Shown piece after piece: positions 17,441-26,256 of a stretch of 64,000 nt of DNA. The notes beneath the pieces are model-generated. The model did not search any database and was not told where the DNA came from. It saw only the letters and a program-made list of their open reading frames with translations. Source of the DNA: JANQOZ01 sp045106555. Lineage in GTDB: Bacteria; Pseudomonadota; Gammaproteobacteria; Xanthomonadales; SZUA-38. The translations under genes and the position numbers were made by a program. Within the stretch, counting starts at the first letter, position 1, and each line of letters begins with the position of its first letter. The stretch is taken from contig JBGCET010000001.1 in NCBI GenBank assembly GCA_045106555.1, positions 1 through 64,000 on the forward strand, written 5' to 3'.

Positions 17441-17461
17441 TTGGGGGACAAATTGGGGGAT
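17441..17461. repeat. Left pair of TTGGGGGA arm-type repeats
   Basis: Two TTGGGGGA copies at 17441-17448 and 17453-17460 lie directly in front of the integrase ATG. The 21-bp block matches the block at 30850-30870 in 19 positions. Such pairs near P4-type integrases are probably arm-binding sites, and they may also let the integrase control its own promoter. Confidence 0.75.
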
Positions 17462-17476
17462 AGGTTCGGATAGTTC

Positions 17477-18664
17477 ATGGCCATTCACAAGCTCAATGCG
17501 CGAAAAGTCGCTACCGCTGGCAGAGGTAAATATGAAGACGGCGGTGGTCTTCGCTTAGTCGTTTCCCGCAACCGCGCCAGACGATGGGTGTTGCGTTTTA
17601 CCATCGCGGGACGACGACGCGAAATGGGGCTTGGCAGTTTTCCTGACATTGGTCTGGCTGAAGTTCGGGATGTGGCCTCCAAACACCGTCGACAAGTCAG
17701 AAACGGAATCGATCCAATTGAGGTGCATCGTCGGGAGGCGGGTATCACACCCACGTTTACCAGCTGCGCTGCGCAGTATATCCGCGCCCATCGGCGAGGC
17801 TGGCAAAATATCAAGCATGCCCGACAGTGGGTCACTACACTAAAGTCCTATGCTCGACCTCAGATCGGCGCACTTCCTGTTGATGTTATCGGCACTGAGC
17901 ATGTCATCCAGATTCTCACACCAATTTGGACGACGAAGACCGAGACGGCAAAACGCGTACGTGGACGAATTGAGAACGTGCTGGACTACGCGGCGGCTCA
18001 CAACTATCGAGATCCCTTAAACCCGGCCCGCTGGCGCGGCCATCTGGATAAGTTGCTGCCAAAACCATCGCGGGTGAAAAAGGTGGTTCACCATCCCGCC
18101 ATGCCTTACTCGGAAGTAGGGGCCTTTTTTTCACTGCTGACTGAAAACGGTAGTCTGTCTGCTAACGCTCTGCAGTTATTAATCCTGACCGCCACCCGTA
18201 CCGGCGAGGTTCTGAAATCGCGTTGGTCGGAGATAGACCTGGACGAAGCCTTATGGACCATCCCGGCAGAACGCATGAAGGCTCGACGGGAACATCGCAT
18301 TCCTTTAGCTGACGCCGCCGTAGATATTTTGAAATCAGTGCCGGTGATATCGGGCAATCCCTTTGTATTTCCTGGCAGCCGCAGCGATCGTCCGTTGTCC
18401 AACATGGCCCTTCTGCAGCTAATGCGGGGTATGGGTTACGGCAAAAACCTTCCAAGGGGCGAGTACGTCCCGCACGGGTTCCGCTCCAGCTTCCGCGATT
18501 GGTGTGGCGAAGTTTCCAGATTCCCCAGTGACGTAGCCGAAATGGCGTTGGCCCACGTCATCCAGAACAAAGTCGAGGCCGCGTACCGTCGCGGCGATTT
18601 GTTCGCCAAACGGCGCAAAATGATGCAAGCCTGGGCAGATTACGTACTGTCGGCCCAAGAATAA
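17477..18664 (+). CDS. Tyrosine-recombinase integrase, P4 type
   Basis: A 395-residue integrase. The N-terminal DUF4102 arm-binding domain is present (MAIHKLNARKVATAGRGKYEDGGGL... MGLGSFPDIGLAEVRD). A SAM-like core-binding domain and the catalytic domain follow. The catalytic residues are visible: Arg in LTATRTGEVLKSRW, His and Arg in VPHGFRSSFRDWC, His in ALAHVIQNKVEAAY and the nucleophile Tyr of AAYRRGD. It looks intact. It reads into the island, away from attL. This family targets tRNA 3' ends, matching the tRNA-Ser insertion site found here. Confidence 0.96.
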   Translation: MAIHKLNARKVATAGRGKYEDGGGLRLVVSRNRARRWVLRFTIAGRRREMGLGSFPDIGLAEVRDVASKHRRQVRNGIDPIEVHRREAGITPTFTSCAAQYIRAHRRGWQNIKHARQWVTTLKSYARPQIGALPVDVIGTEHVIQILTPIWTTKTETAKRVRGRIENVLDYAAAHNYRDPLNPARWRGHLDKLLPKPSRVKKVVHHPAMPYSEVGAFFSLLTENGSLSANALQLLILTATRTGEVLKSRWSEIDLDEALWTIPAERMKARREHRIPLADAAVDILKSVPVISGNPFVFPGSRSDRPLSNMALLQLMRGMGYGKNLPRGEYVPHGFRSSFRDWCGEVSRFPSDVAEMALAHVIQNKVEAAYRRGDLFAKRRKMMQAWADYVLSAQE

Positions 18665-19485
18665 AATGACGTAGTCATATAGGTGGCGCGGTCCACTAGC
18701 GGTTCAGGTCTTTTACGGTGCTATTCAACGTTTGGTTAGTGTTTCTGACACGACGCAGTGTTGAAGCTGCGTCGTCCGATTGCTCGGCAATGGTCGACGG
18801 GACACCAATCCCAGGGCCTGAAGCCTGCACTGAGGTTGCAGCGGCGGCGGTATTCCGGTCGCTGACCACCAGTGGTTGCGCTTGCCACTCAGCCGGAGTG
18901 GCCACGGTTAGTTCGAACAACGTTACGCTCGTTGGGTGGGTTGGTCCATAGGCCAGGAGTTGGCCGTCACTCGTCGGTCACTTGGAAGAACAGGGCGGGG
19001 CACCTTTGGCTGCTTGGCCTCGCGGTCCGCGTCACTACACGCGAGGCAGAGTAGTGACGCGAACTGAATCGATGCCTTTAAGAAGTGTCCCTCAACAGTG
19101 CAGGTATGTTTTGGCGCGCCGAAAATAATATGAGCTGGGTTTTTGTTTTTCTTCAGGTTTGAATTTTCGTCACGGCATTTTTGTCCTGAACTTTTTCTCC
19201 GACACGGAAATTCGTTTCGAATAGTGAGAGTCTACTCTCCAAATACCTCTCCTGTTCTGCCCTTGATCAATACGTGGCAACCTGATGTTTGATGCTCGAC
19301 TGGCATCAACTGGCATCAACTGGCATCGACTGGGAGAATAGACTTGGGCGAAGATGACCACGACGAAGCGCAGCGCTCAGATCTGTTTCAGAAATGACGA
19401 GAGCTGATGGAAAACTGGGAGTTAGTTCTTGGGATGAATCGTCCGCCCAAGTTGAGCGATTTCGACATCGCTTGATGGGGTTTCG
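18665..19485. other. 820-bp region of decayed sequence in the island
   Basis: No intact gene. On the minus strand, 18921 to 18696, and extended upstream through a stop or frameshift near 18960, a coding-looking stretch ends STIAEQSDDAASTLRRV and could be the tail of a dead gene. On the plus strand, 19343-19474 reads GEDDHDEAQRSDLFQK, then an in-frame TGA, then RELMENWELVLGMNRPPK, another probable remnant. A 10-bp tandem repeat (TGGCATCAAC) lies at 19301-19330. A short palindrome (ATGAC GTA GTCAT) follows the integrase stop. Confidence 0.5.
19301..19330. repeat. Three tandem 10-bp repeats
   Basis: TGGCATCAAC occurs twice perfectly and a third time as TGGCATCGAC. The 10-bp period equals one helical turn. 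It lies in a non-coding part of the island. Confidence 0.85.
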
Positions 19486-21024
19486 CTAAGGTCGGCATTT
19501 ACCTTGAGGTTTTTTCGGCACAGATTGCCGGATCAAGTGATAGTCTTCCAAATGAAACCAAAGGCGTGAAAAAATGAAATAGACTAGCGATTCCGGCGAT
19601 AGGCTGGTCACTTCGTCAGTCATATTTTTTCGGTAAAATGCCGTGCATTCCGCCGTTTGCCAGACAGTCCGTTGCATAGTTTTTTTCATTTTTGCAACGT
19701 ATTCACTTTGAATGTTGCTTTTTACGTCGATGGCTTTGATGGTCTTGTCGTGTTTGATGGCACTTATCGCTTTGACCGCATATTTGACCATCGTTTCCAT
19801 GTAGCACAATTGGGAACTATGGCCCGTTCCAGTGTTTGGGCCGTTTACCTTAAAGTAGTTTGGGTAGCCTGAAACGGTAATGCCTTTGTAGGAGACAGCT
19901 TCTGTTTCCCACTCGCTGTTCAGATTTCGACCATCCAGTCCGTTGACCTGAAATGTCAGCGCCTTTGTCATGTCTGTGTAGGCAAAAAAGCCGGTGGCAT
20001 AGACAATGATGTCCAAGGGAACGTCTTTGCCGTTTTTTGTTCGAATCCCGGTTGGTGTGATGCTCTCTATCCCACTAATATCAACATCAACGTTTTCTCG
20101 CGCAAGGGCAGGCAGATAGGCATTTGTTGGTATGACGCGCCTACAGCCCAATTCATAGTTAGGCATCATGTGCTGACGGAGTTCTTCGTCTTCGATATTT
20201 TTTTCAAGATTCGCCTTTAGCGTTTTTGCATAGATGTTCTTGATTAGTTTGCTAATGGTTGCAGTAAACGGAATGCGACGAAATGCAACGAATCTAACTT
20301 CATGATAACTAAAGATCATAAAGCGCTTAATGTGACGAATTACGGGAAGATTGGTGATAAATCGCTCTGCGGAACTGTAGGTCCGATCAGAACGTGGAAT
20401 GATCCACTGAGCTTTCCCCATAAATACGGTGAGCCTATCTACCTTTTTAGCGATGGCAGGAATCACTTGGGCTGCTGAACAGCCTGAGCCGATTACGCCC
20501 ACACGTTTGCCGTCATAGGGAACATTATGGTCCCACTGTGCTGTATGAAATTTTGCGCCTTGAAACGAACCTGCACCCTTGATGAAAGGAATTTTAGGGT
20601 TTGCTAGCACGCCACTGGTATCGATGACGAAACGAGCCTTATAAGTCTGGCCTGACTCAACCTCAACATGCCACAAACCTTCATCTTCGTAATAGGTCAC
20701 CGTTGTAACCGTCTGGCTAGTTTTTGCACGTTTTCTTAAATCGAATTTATCGATTATGTGATTGGTGTATTCAAGTAATTCGGCTTGCGGGGAATATTGT
20801 TTCTTGAATTGATAGGGCACAAAGGAAATAGAGTACAAGCCTGTGGGAACATCAACCTCAGCTCCTGGATACGAGTTCTCTCGCCAGGTCCCACCCATTT
20901 CAACAGACCTCTCCAACAACACAAAGTTATCAAGATTGCTTTTCTTCAAACCTATAGCCGCCAGCAAACCCGAAAAGCCTGTACCAATAATGACAGTTTC
21001 AAAACATTCAGAATCTGTTTCCAT
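19486..21024 (-). CDS. Flavin-containing monooxygenase, Baeyer-Villiger type
   Basis: A 512-residue class B flavoprotein monooxygenase using FAD and NADPH. The FAD-binding motif is near the N-terminus (VIIGTGFSGLLAAIGL), the NADPH motif is VGVIGSGCSAAQVIPA, and between them lies the Baeyer-Villiger fingerprint F-x-G-x-x-x-H-T-x-x-W (FQGAKFHTAQWDHN). The conserved VYATGFFAY segment follows. The family converts ketones to esters or oxidises N or S atoms; the substrate here is unknown. The gene is visibly more AT-rich than its surroundings, consistent with transfer. Its promoter carries the same PmrA/QseB-like box as the ten-gene operon, so it probably belongs to the same regulon. Confidence 0.93.
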   Translation of the reverse strand: METDSECFETVIIGTGFSGLLAAIGLKKSNLDNFVLLERSVEMGGTWRENSYPGAEVDVPTGLYSISFVPYQFKKQYSPQAELLEYTNHIIDKFDLRKRAKTSQTVTTVTYYEDEGLWHVEVESGQTYKARFVIDTSGVLANPKIPFIKGAGSFQGAKFHTAQWDHNVPYDGKRVGVIGSGCSAAQVIPAIAKKVDRLTVFMGKAQWIIPRSDRTYSSAERFITNLPVIRHIKRFMIFSYHEVRFVAFRRIPFTATISKLIKNIYAKTLKANLEKNIEDEELRQHMMPNYELGCRRVIPTNAYLPALARENVDVDISGIESITPTGIRTKNGKDVPLDIIVYATGFFAYTDMTKALTFQVNGLDGRNLNSEWETEAVSYKGITVSGYPNYFKVNGPNTGTGHSSQLCYMETMVKYAVKAISAIKHDKTIKAIDVKSNIQSEYVAKMKKTMQRTVWQTAECTAFYRKNMTDEVTSLSPESLVYFIFSRLWFHLEDYHLIRQSVPKKPQGKCRP

Positions 21025-21087
21025 GAGTGATTTGCTATACCCGCCACTGTTGACCTACTGAATCGGTGCTCAGTCTAGGGGAGGTAG

Positions 21088-21104
21088 CTTAAGGGAGGCT
21101 TAAA
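21088..21104 (-). promoter_or_regulatory. PmrA/QseB-like box upstream of the monooxygenase
   Basis: On the minus strand the 17-mer TTTAAGCCTCCCTTAAG fits HTTAAK-N5-HTTAAK, the direct-repeat site of PmrA/QseB-type regulators. Ten bases downstream is TAGACT, a possible -10 element. The ATG lies 63 bases from the box. The box at 30669-30685 has the same architecture and matches 14 of 17 bases. Confidence 0.65.
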
Positions 21105-21197
21105 GGTACTTTTTTGCGTCGCATTCACCCCAATTAGTGTTGGCTGTATCCGGGCTACTATCATTTAGCGCCCACTGGCGAACTTGGATAGCAACAC

Positions 21198-21381
21198 TGT
21201 CAACGGCAACATAAAACTGACCCACTTTAGGTTGAATTCGGCAAGATAAAATTGACCCCCCTGTCCCTGAATTCAGCGGGCTGGCGTGAGCACGCCAGCC
21301 TTCTTTTTGTCTTTAAGCCGGTAACTATCACCTTTGATCTGCACGACGTGAGCGTGATGCAGCAGCCGATCCAGCATTGCA
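21198..21381 (-). mobile_element. IS21-family remnant: one end with the istB tail
   Basis: The left border TGTCAACGGCAACATAAAAC begins an IS21-type end. Two terminal repeats of the form CGGCAAxATAAAAxTGACCC are at about 21204 and 21239. On the minus strand the frame from 21377 to 21273 reads MLDRLLHHAHVVQIKGDSYR and on to a stop, the usual C-terminus of the IstB ATPase helper. All of istA and most of istB are missing, so the element is dead. It is fused to a broken glycosyltransferase gene at about 21381. Confidence 0.8.
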
Positions 21382-21646
21382 GCGTTGCCACCCAGTTAGC
21401 AGTTGCGGCGGCAATGCCGTTGCACAGTGCCGCTGACTGACCGGCATTGGAACGGTGGGTGACCAATGTTACTGCAAAGTTTGACTTTAGGCGTTGAATT
21501 TCAGCTTGGATATCAGCGGTGCTGCCTTCGTCGACTAACACCAGCTGAAATTCGATCTTCCCCTCCAGCACCCGAAAAATCTGGCGAATTAGGGGATCGA
21601 GATTTTCGCTTTCGTTGTAGATCGGAATAACTATTGATAGGACCAA
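21380..21646 (-). pseudogene. Glycosyltransferase family 2, N-terminal fragment cut by IS21 remnant
   Basis: The first ~88 residues (LSIVIPIYNESENLDPLIRQ ... GQSAALCNGIAAATANW) match the GT-A fold start of polyprenyl-phosphate-linked family 2 glycosyltransferases. They align along their length with the intact gene at 59977 in this window. Homology stops at VATL, just before the expected DGDLQNDP motif, where the IS21 sequence begins. The fused ORF runs on to 21227 but the tail is meaningless. The start would be TTG at 21646. The rest of the gene was lost with most of the insertion sequence. Confidence 0.85.
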
Positions 21647-21725
21647 GTTCCGGTCCTTCTCTTTACTTGTAATGCCTCGAGATTGAGACTCAATAGCTGT
21701 TGCATAAAGGGTGTGCTTGACTTCG

Positions 21726-22220
21726 TCAGGCCCATATTTCCCGGTGATCGCGCTGTTGGTGCCTAAGTATGATGAAAAGAACCAGGCCCCATAAAAACAA
21801 AGCCGTGACTGCCTCGATCCAAGAGTGAATAAGAAATTCGGTTAAATTCCTGCTGAATCGGGGTTGGGTCATTGCAGGAAAGACAAGCACTAGCCAAGCG
21901 AGCCTCAAACTGCCGGATTCATTGACCTGGCAGCGTCTCTCGTAGAGCGTAACCAATGTGCCTAAGGAAAATAATCCCATGACCTGGTAAAGGGTTGAAA
22001 AAAACGGAGAAAACGCCAAATACAAAATTATTGGGCCAACGTGAACCTGTGCCACATTCTGGTTCGTACACCACTGTCGTAAGCTCGATGTTATCGTCAA
22101 CCCAATGCATATCAGGGCTTGGACTCTTAGGATGGAATGGAGGCTTGATTGGCTGAGCAGAGCAACCACGGTGGGTAGGCAAGCAAATCCGAACATCTGG
22201 ACCGTACTATAAAATTTCAT
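21726..22220 (-). CDS. Unknown polytopic membrane protein
   Basis: A 164-residue protein with about four or five hydrophobic segments (VQMFGFACLPTVVALL, PIILYLAFSPFFSTLYQ, LAWLVLVFPAM, AVTALFLWGLVLFIILRH). I do not recognise it. It is read toward the broken glycosyltransferase 79 bp downstream, so it may once have been its membrane partner. It is separated by 107 bp from the ten-gene operon upstream. The gene may be inactive now that its neighbour is dead. Confidence 0.6.
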   Translation of the reverse strand: MKFYSTVQMFGFACLPTVVALLSQSSLHSILRVQALICIGLTITSSLRQWCTNQNVAQVHVGPIILYLAFSPFFSTLYQVMGLFSLGTLVTLYERRCQVNESGSLRLAWLVLVFPAMTQPRFSRNLTEFLIHSWIEAVTALFLWGLVLFIILRHQQRDHREIWA

Positions 22221-22327
22221 ATTTACGTTTCGGCGAAAAGCAGCCTAATGCGGTTACGCTAGCTTTGGCAAACGACCGCGGCATAAATCCCAGCAGGTCG
22301 TTGTGTTATCGAGCAATGTACCACTAC

Positions 22328-23050
22328 TCAAAACTCATACTCGATGGTGATTCTCACCGTAGAGTCGGGACTTATTGAGTCCAGCCCGGTAAAGTACCCT
22401 GCACTCCAACGAAACTTTCGTCCTGAAGAAAATCTGAAAAGTCCAGTCATCACTGGCCCCGCCGCGAGAGTGTCTTCACCAGCATGAAATTCGATAGCCG
22501 GTTCAAAAGCTTCTTTGAGTCGATAACGCGTTTGCAGATGCAGCGATGTGTCTAGCTCATTGTCAATGCCGCCGCCCCATTCATATATAAAGTCCAGATT
22601 CGCGCTGGCGGTCCAACGACCCAAATCGCGATTGATTAGCACGCTGGTGGATGCTTCCCACACGTTGTCTTCAAACTCTCGCTCAAGCTCGAATAGCATT
22701 CCTAAGTCGAAAGCGAACTCACCTTGTTCAGTGAGCTGCCATTTTAGTTCGACCTCAGCGGCATCCGGGCTAAAGTCCTGCCCGGATGTGCGACTTCCGA
22801 TGGCGTACACCTCTACACTGACTCTCTCGCTTAGCGACCTACCCACACCCAGCAGCACTTCGTCAAAGTCTTCCTGTCGATCGTCATTTTGAAACAACGA
22901 CCGCATCTCTATCTCCCGCTCAAGAGGTTGAACATAGGGATTGTATATCCGATCAATGACCGCCCCGTCAGCCCAAGCGATGCTGACGACTGCCATTGCG
23001 GTTGCGCCGCCCATCAAACCAATCAAATGACGTGTGTTTTCTCGTCTCAT
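22328..23050 (-). CDS. Putative outer-membrane barrel protein (last gene of island operon)
   Basis: A 240-residue exported protein. The signal peptide (LIGLMGGATAMAVVSIAWA, cleavage near AWADG) is followed by alternating amphipathic strands (VSVEVYAIG, VELKWQL, FAFDLGMLFELER, TASANLDFIYEW, SLHLQTRYRL). It ends in an aromatic residue (TIEYEF), the typical end of an outer-membrane beta-barrel. No named family is recognised. Its ATG overlaps the stop of the iron permease gene (ATGA), so the two are translationally coupled. A role in metal passage or as a pathway-specific channel is inference. Confidence 0.8.
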   Translation of the reverse strand: MRRENTRHLIGLMGGATAMAVVSIAWADGAVIDRIYNPYVQPLEREIEMRSLFQNDDRQEDFDEVLLGVGRSLSERVSVEVYAIGSRTSGQDFSPDAAEVELKWQLTEQGEFAFDLGMLFELEREFEDNVWEASTSVLINRDLGRWTASANLDFIYEWGGGIDNELDTSLHLQTRYRLKEAFEPAIEFHAGEDTLAAGPVMTGLFRFSSGRKFRWSAGYFTGLDSISPDSTVRITIEYEF

Positions 23051-23841
23051 TGGGACACTTGCTTGCTGATGATTGATCGGCGGCCTGCAATGACGGCAAC
23101 AGTCATTGCCAGCATGCTACCCAAATAGAACATCACTTCTCGAGACGAGGGCGAGGCTTCATAGCCGATCAGCGCATACAGCAGTTGCCCGGGGAGTGAG
23201 CTTTCAGGAAGTATCCGTGATGTGTCCCAAAGGGGGCCAGCGACCGTGATCCAGTCCGCTTGAATCAGTAGTGCAATCGCTTGAGCGCACATGCCGGACC
23301 CAATTAGCATCAGCAGCACGGTTGACAGAAAAAGGGCGAGGCGAGTTGGCTGGGAGAGCAACAGGTAATAGAACAAAATGCCGACACTCAAACCGATACT
23401 GGCGCCCACCAAGGACCCAATACCAATGCTGGAAAGATAGTCTTCCATGTGCCAAAACCCCATTGTGTAGATCAAAATCTCTGAACCTTCCCGCGTGATT
23501 GCCAGGGTCACTGCGATGACCATTAATATTGGCAGCGTCTTACCTTGGGGTCGAAGCTTACGTGAACAGCGGGCCACTAAATAAACAGTCGCTACCAGCA
23601 ATCCAAAAACTGCCAGTTGCATCATCGCGTTGGTGACCTCCTGGCCAACCCCCTCGAGCAGGTCGGAAACTCGATGCATATTGAGGCCAAAGATGATAGA
23701 ACCCGTAAGGCCTGCGGCACTTGCCGCTAGCACCCATCGAAGTCTCAACGAGAGAATTCTGGAAATGGCTATCAATACACTCAATAGCAAGGCTGCCTCC
23801 AGCACTTCTCGCAACACAAGGACTACACTATTTAGCAGCAT
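23047..23841 (-). CDS. FTR1-family iron permease
   Basis: A 264-residue inner-membrane protein with about seven helices. The two family motifs R-E-x-x-E occur as REVLE (residues 11-15, first helix) and REGSE (117-121, fourth helix), the glutamates thought to pass ferric iron. I chose ATG 23841, which overlaps the cupredoxin stop (TGATG), over the TTG one codon earlier. In EfeUOB and related systems FTR1 works with a periplasmic oxidase or a cupredoxin; here the cupredoxin gene lies directly upstream. EfeB and a full EfeO are absent. Import of iron or a similar metal is likely. Confidence 0.9.
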   Translation of the reverse strand: MLLNSVVLVLREVLEAALLLSVLIAISRILSLRLRWVLAASAAGLTGSIIFGLNMHRVSDLLEGVGQEVTNAMMQLAVFGLLVATVYLVARCSRKLRPQGKTLPILMVIAVTLAITREGSEILIYTMGFWHMEDYLSSIGIGSLVGASIGLSVGILFYYLLLSQPTRLALFLSTVLLMLIGSGMCAQAIALLIQADWITVAGPLWDTSRILPESSLPGQLLYALIGYEASPSSREVMFYLGSMLAMTVAVIAGRRSIISKQVSQ

Positions 23842-24197
23842 CAAGGACCCTCTTGAGCTACAACTGAGCCGAGTGCGGTTTGGGGATGAAATTCGCCGAA
23901 AAATGGATACTCACCTGGCGCTAGTGGGCCTATAAAAACAATTACCTTGCGACCGCCCATGACTACCTTTTCCCTGTTCAGTTCGTAACTCTCAAATTCC
24001 TCCGGCGTTGGATCTCTGTTAAATATGACGAGTTTGACCTTCTTTCCTGCCGGAACGACTACCCGGTCGGGATGAAACAGATGGTTTCGAATTTCAATCT
24101 CGAACTCAGGTGTGGCGGCACCAACAAAAGTCGCACTTAGGCATAGCATGACGATTGCGCTGAATTGGAAAACCCGAAAGGCAAATAGTTGTTTCAT
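23841..24197 (-). CDS. Periplasmic cupredoxin-like protein, FTR1 partner
   Basis: A 118-residue protein with a signal peptide (FSAIVMLCLSATFVGAA) and one cupredoxin-fold domain (HLFHPDRVVVPAGKKVKLVI ... GPLAPGEYPFFGEFHPQTA). The cysteine of classical blue-copper proteins is replaced in the FFGEFHP stretch. This matches the EfeO-type cupredoxin domain encoded beside FTR1 permeases rather than an electron-transfer plastocyanin. It probably presents metal to the permease in the periplasm. The start overlaps the kinase stop (ATGA). Confidence 0.88.
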   Translation of the reverse strand: MKQLFAFRVFQFSAIVMLCLSATFVGAATPEFEIEIRNHLFHPDRVVVPAGKKVKLVIFNRDPTPEEFESYELNREKVVMGGRKVIVFIGPLAPGEYPFFGEFHPQTALGSVVAQEGP

Positions 24198-25549
24198 GAC
24201 AGCATTCCATCGCCTTGATCAGAATTTATTGACGACGCCGTCTCTACATTTGGGAAATTGACTTTCGCCCTAAGTCCGGTCTTTCCCGGTGCGTCTACCA
24301 AAGACAGCGTTGTTAGATGTAGGTTAGCAATGTGCGTTACGATAGAAAGCCCCAGGCCCGCACCCTCAGTCTTGCTGGCGTGCCGGTCGCCGCCGGCGCG
24401 ATAGAACCGATCTACAGCACGTTGTTTGTCGTCATTGCTTAAACCTGGGCCATTGTCTGTAACCGTCAATTCAACTCCAGCCTTAACTGCATGTGTGGAT
24501 AGTTCAATCTCCGCACCCTCCGGCGAATACTTATGGGCATTAAGTAGCAGGTTACTGACCAAAATCTCAAGGGAGGCGCGGTCTCCGAGGACATTGGCGG
24601 AATGTCCGGTCAACGATACTGTTTGTCCCTTCTGATCCAATTCTGGAAACACGTTGCCAATGACCTCCTGGGCTACTTGATGCAGATCGATGAGCTGCAT
24701 TTGTGCCTGATAGTGCTCTGGAGACATACGGTGAAGGAGAAGAATTTGCTGGATCAGATGGCCAAGCCTGCCAACGTCATGGTCAAGAGTCGCAAGGTCA
24801 TCCAGATGCTCGGGATATGCCTGCTTTAGGTTATGTAAATGAATATTCAGTGCTGCTAACGGGGTTCGAAGCTCATGGGCAGCATCGGCAGAAAATCGGC
24901 GTTCACTGGCAACGGAGTTTTCTAATCGCAACAATAGGTCGTTGACCGCGTTAACGACCGGCGCCAGTTCTTTCGGTGGGTTTTTGGTTTTGAGTTGCCC
25001 TAGGTCATCCGCCTTTTTTGCGCCCAGTTCCTTAGCCAACCCACTGATCATCGATAAGCCGTTGCCTACGACGAGCCAAACGATCATTGCAATAACGGGC
25101 AAGCTAAAGACAATAGGCTGAACTGACTTAAAAATTATATCGTCAGCCAGGTCGACTCGAACATCAATACGCTCTGCAACCTGTATCCAACGTTCATATT
25201 GGCTGTCAAAAAGACTCAGTACCCTCCACCGGTGACCCTCGAAGTTAGTGTCTCTGTAACCTGGCTTAAAACTGGTCATCGGGTTTTCACCACTGTTGTC
25301 TGACCGAACAAGGAGGCTGCCTGCAGCGGACCAGATTTGCCAAGCAAGCCTTTCTGAGGAATATTCCAGTACCTGATCAGGTCCCTGCGGCATCGACATT
25401 AGTAGACTCGCGGTATCATCTAACTGGGTGTCCATCAGATTTTGCGCTTCAATCATGCTGCTGCGATAACCATGGACGGCAGCCACAAAGTTGGCCAGAG
25501 TGATCGTTGCGAGCAACGAGGCAATCAAGTAGAAGCGAATGGACTTCAC
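24194..25549 (-). CDS. Sensor histidine kinase, QseC/PmrB type
   Basis: A 451-residue membrane kinase. There is one transmembrane helix at the N-terminus (LIASLLATITLANFVAAV), a periplasmic sensor region of about 120 residues, and a second helix (IVFSLPVIAMIVWLVVG). HAMP-like, HisKA (RRFSADAAHELRTPLAALN) and ATPase domains follow (LLNAHKYSPEGAE, VTDNGPGLS, GAGLGLSIVTHIA). The sensor resembles QseC, and the ExxE iron-binding motif of PmrB is not seen. Translation starts at GTG, overlapping the regulator's stop (GTGA). Being inside the operon, it probably reports on the same metal or envelope signal that the cluster answers. Confidence 0.93.
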   Translation of the reverse strand: MKSIRFYLIASLLATITLANFVAAVHGYRSSMIEAQNLMDTQLDDTASLLMSMPQGPDQVLEYSSERLAWQIWSAAGSLLVRSDNSGENPMTSFKPGYRDTNFEGHRWRVLSLFDSQYERWIQVAERIDVRVDLADDIIFKSVQPIVFSLPVIAMIVWLVVGNGLSMISGLAKELGAKKADDLGQLKTKNPPKELAPVVNAVNDLLLRLENSVASERRFSADAAHELRTPLAALNIHLHNLKQAYPEHLDDLATLDHDVGRLGHLIQQILLLHRMSPEHYQAQMQLIDLHQVAQEVIGNVFPELDQKGQTVSLTGHSANVLGDRASLEILVSNLLLNAHKYSPEGAEIELSTHAVKAGVELTVTDNGPGLSNDDKQRAVDRFYRAGGDRHASKTEGAGLGLSIVTHIANLHLTTLSLVDAPGKTGLRAKVNFPNVETASSINSDQGDGMLS

Positions 25550-26214
25550 GATTTGGCAATTGTATATCCAACGCCGCGCACTGTTTTGATGAATTCGTTG
25601 CCCAGTTTCTTTCTCAGGTGATGAATGTGAACTTCGATAGCGTTACTGGCCACTTCATCGCCCCACGCATACAACCGCGTTTCCAACTGTTCCCGAGTTT
25701 GCACCCGGCCGGAATTTTCCATTAGCAGCTTCAATACAGAAAATTCTCGCCGTGACAGATCCACAAGTTTGCCTTCACACCGAACATCCTGAGCTAATGT
25801 ATCTAATGACACGCGTTCTATATCAATTTTGCTGTTGTTGGTGGTGCCCAGGCGACGAGAGATTACCCGCAGGCGAGCAATTAGCTCGGCGGTATTAAAA
25901 GGTTTTGGAAGATAGTCGTCAGCGCCTTCGTCTAAACCGGATACTCTTGCATCAATGCTGGTCCTGGCGGTTAACACCAAAACCGGCGTTTTTAGGCCGG
26001 AGCGCCGCATTTGTTTCAATAGCTCCATACCGTCCATGTCTGGCAGCCCGAGGTCGAGAACCATGATGTCCGGAGGTGACGTGGACAGCACATGCAGAGC
26101 ATCTTTACCCATAAATACGGGATTGGTGACAAAACCCTCGTTATTCAGGGCTGTACAAAGGCCATCTGACAAGGACTGATCGTCTTCTACTAACAATATT
26201 TGCATGTCAGTCAA
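25546..26214 (-). CDS. OmpR-family response regulator, QseB/PmrA subgroup
   Basis: A 222-residue regulator. The receiver carries the acidic pair in LLVEDDQSL, phosphoacceptor Asp54 (IMVLDLGLPDMDG), Thr in VLVLTARTS and Lys in DYLPKPFNTAEL. The C-terminal winged helix has the subgroup hallmark LSRREFSVLKLLMENSGRV and NAIEVHIHHLRKKLG. This subgroup binds direct repeats of CTTAAG-type hexamers. Such sites occur before the operon that contains this gene (30669) and before the monooxygenase gene (21088), implying positive autoregulation of the island's cargo. Confidence 0.95.
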   Translation of the reverse strand: MTDMQILLVEDDQSLSDGLCTALNNEGFVTNPVFMGKDALHVLSTSPPDIMVLDLGLPDMDGMELLKQMRRSGLKTPVLVLTARTSIDARVSGLDEGADDYLPKPFNTAELIARLRVISRRLGTTNNSKIDIERVSLDTLAQDVRCEGKLVDLSRREFSVLKLLMENSGRVQTREQLETRLYAWGDEVASNAIEVHIHHLRKKLGNEFIKTVRGVGYTIAKS

Positions 26215-26256
26215 GTTGCTGCATGGGTTTGGTTCTTGCGGCTCAGTGTCATTGGC

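Noticed and set aside
17334..17476. Gene between attL and the integrase
   Set aside because: Too short and AT-rich; it holds the arm-type repeats and integrase promoter only.
18718..18951. 77-residue plus-strand ORF after the integrase
   Set aside because: No family signal or ribosome site; the opposite strand looks more coding-like and is itself decayed.
22328..24197. A standard EfeUOB iron-uptake operon
   Set aside because: There is no EfeB peroxidase and no full-length EfeO; only an isolated cupredoxin-type protein accompanies the FTR1 permease.
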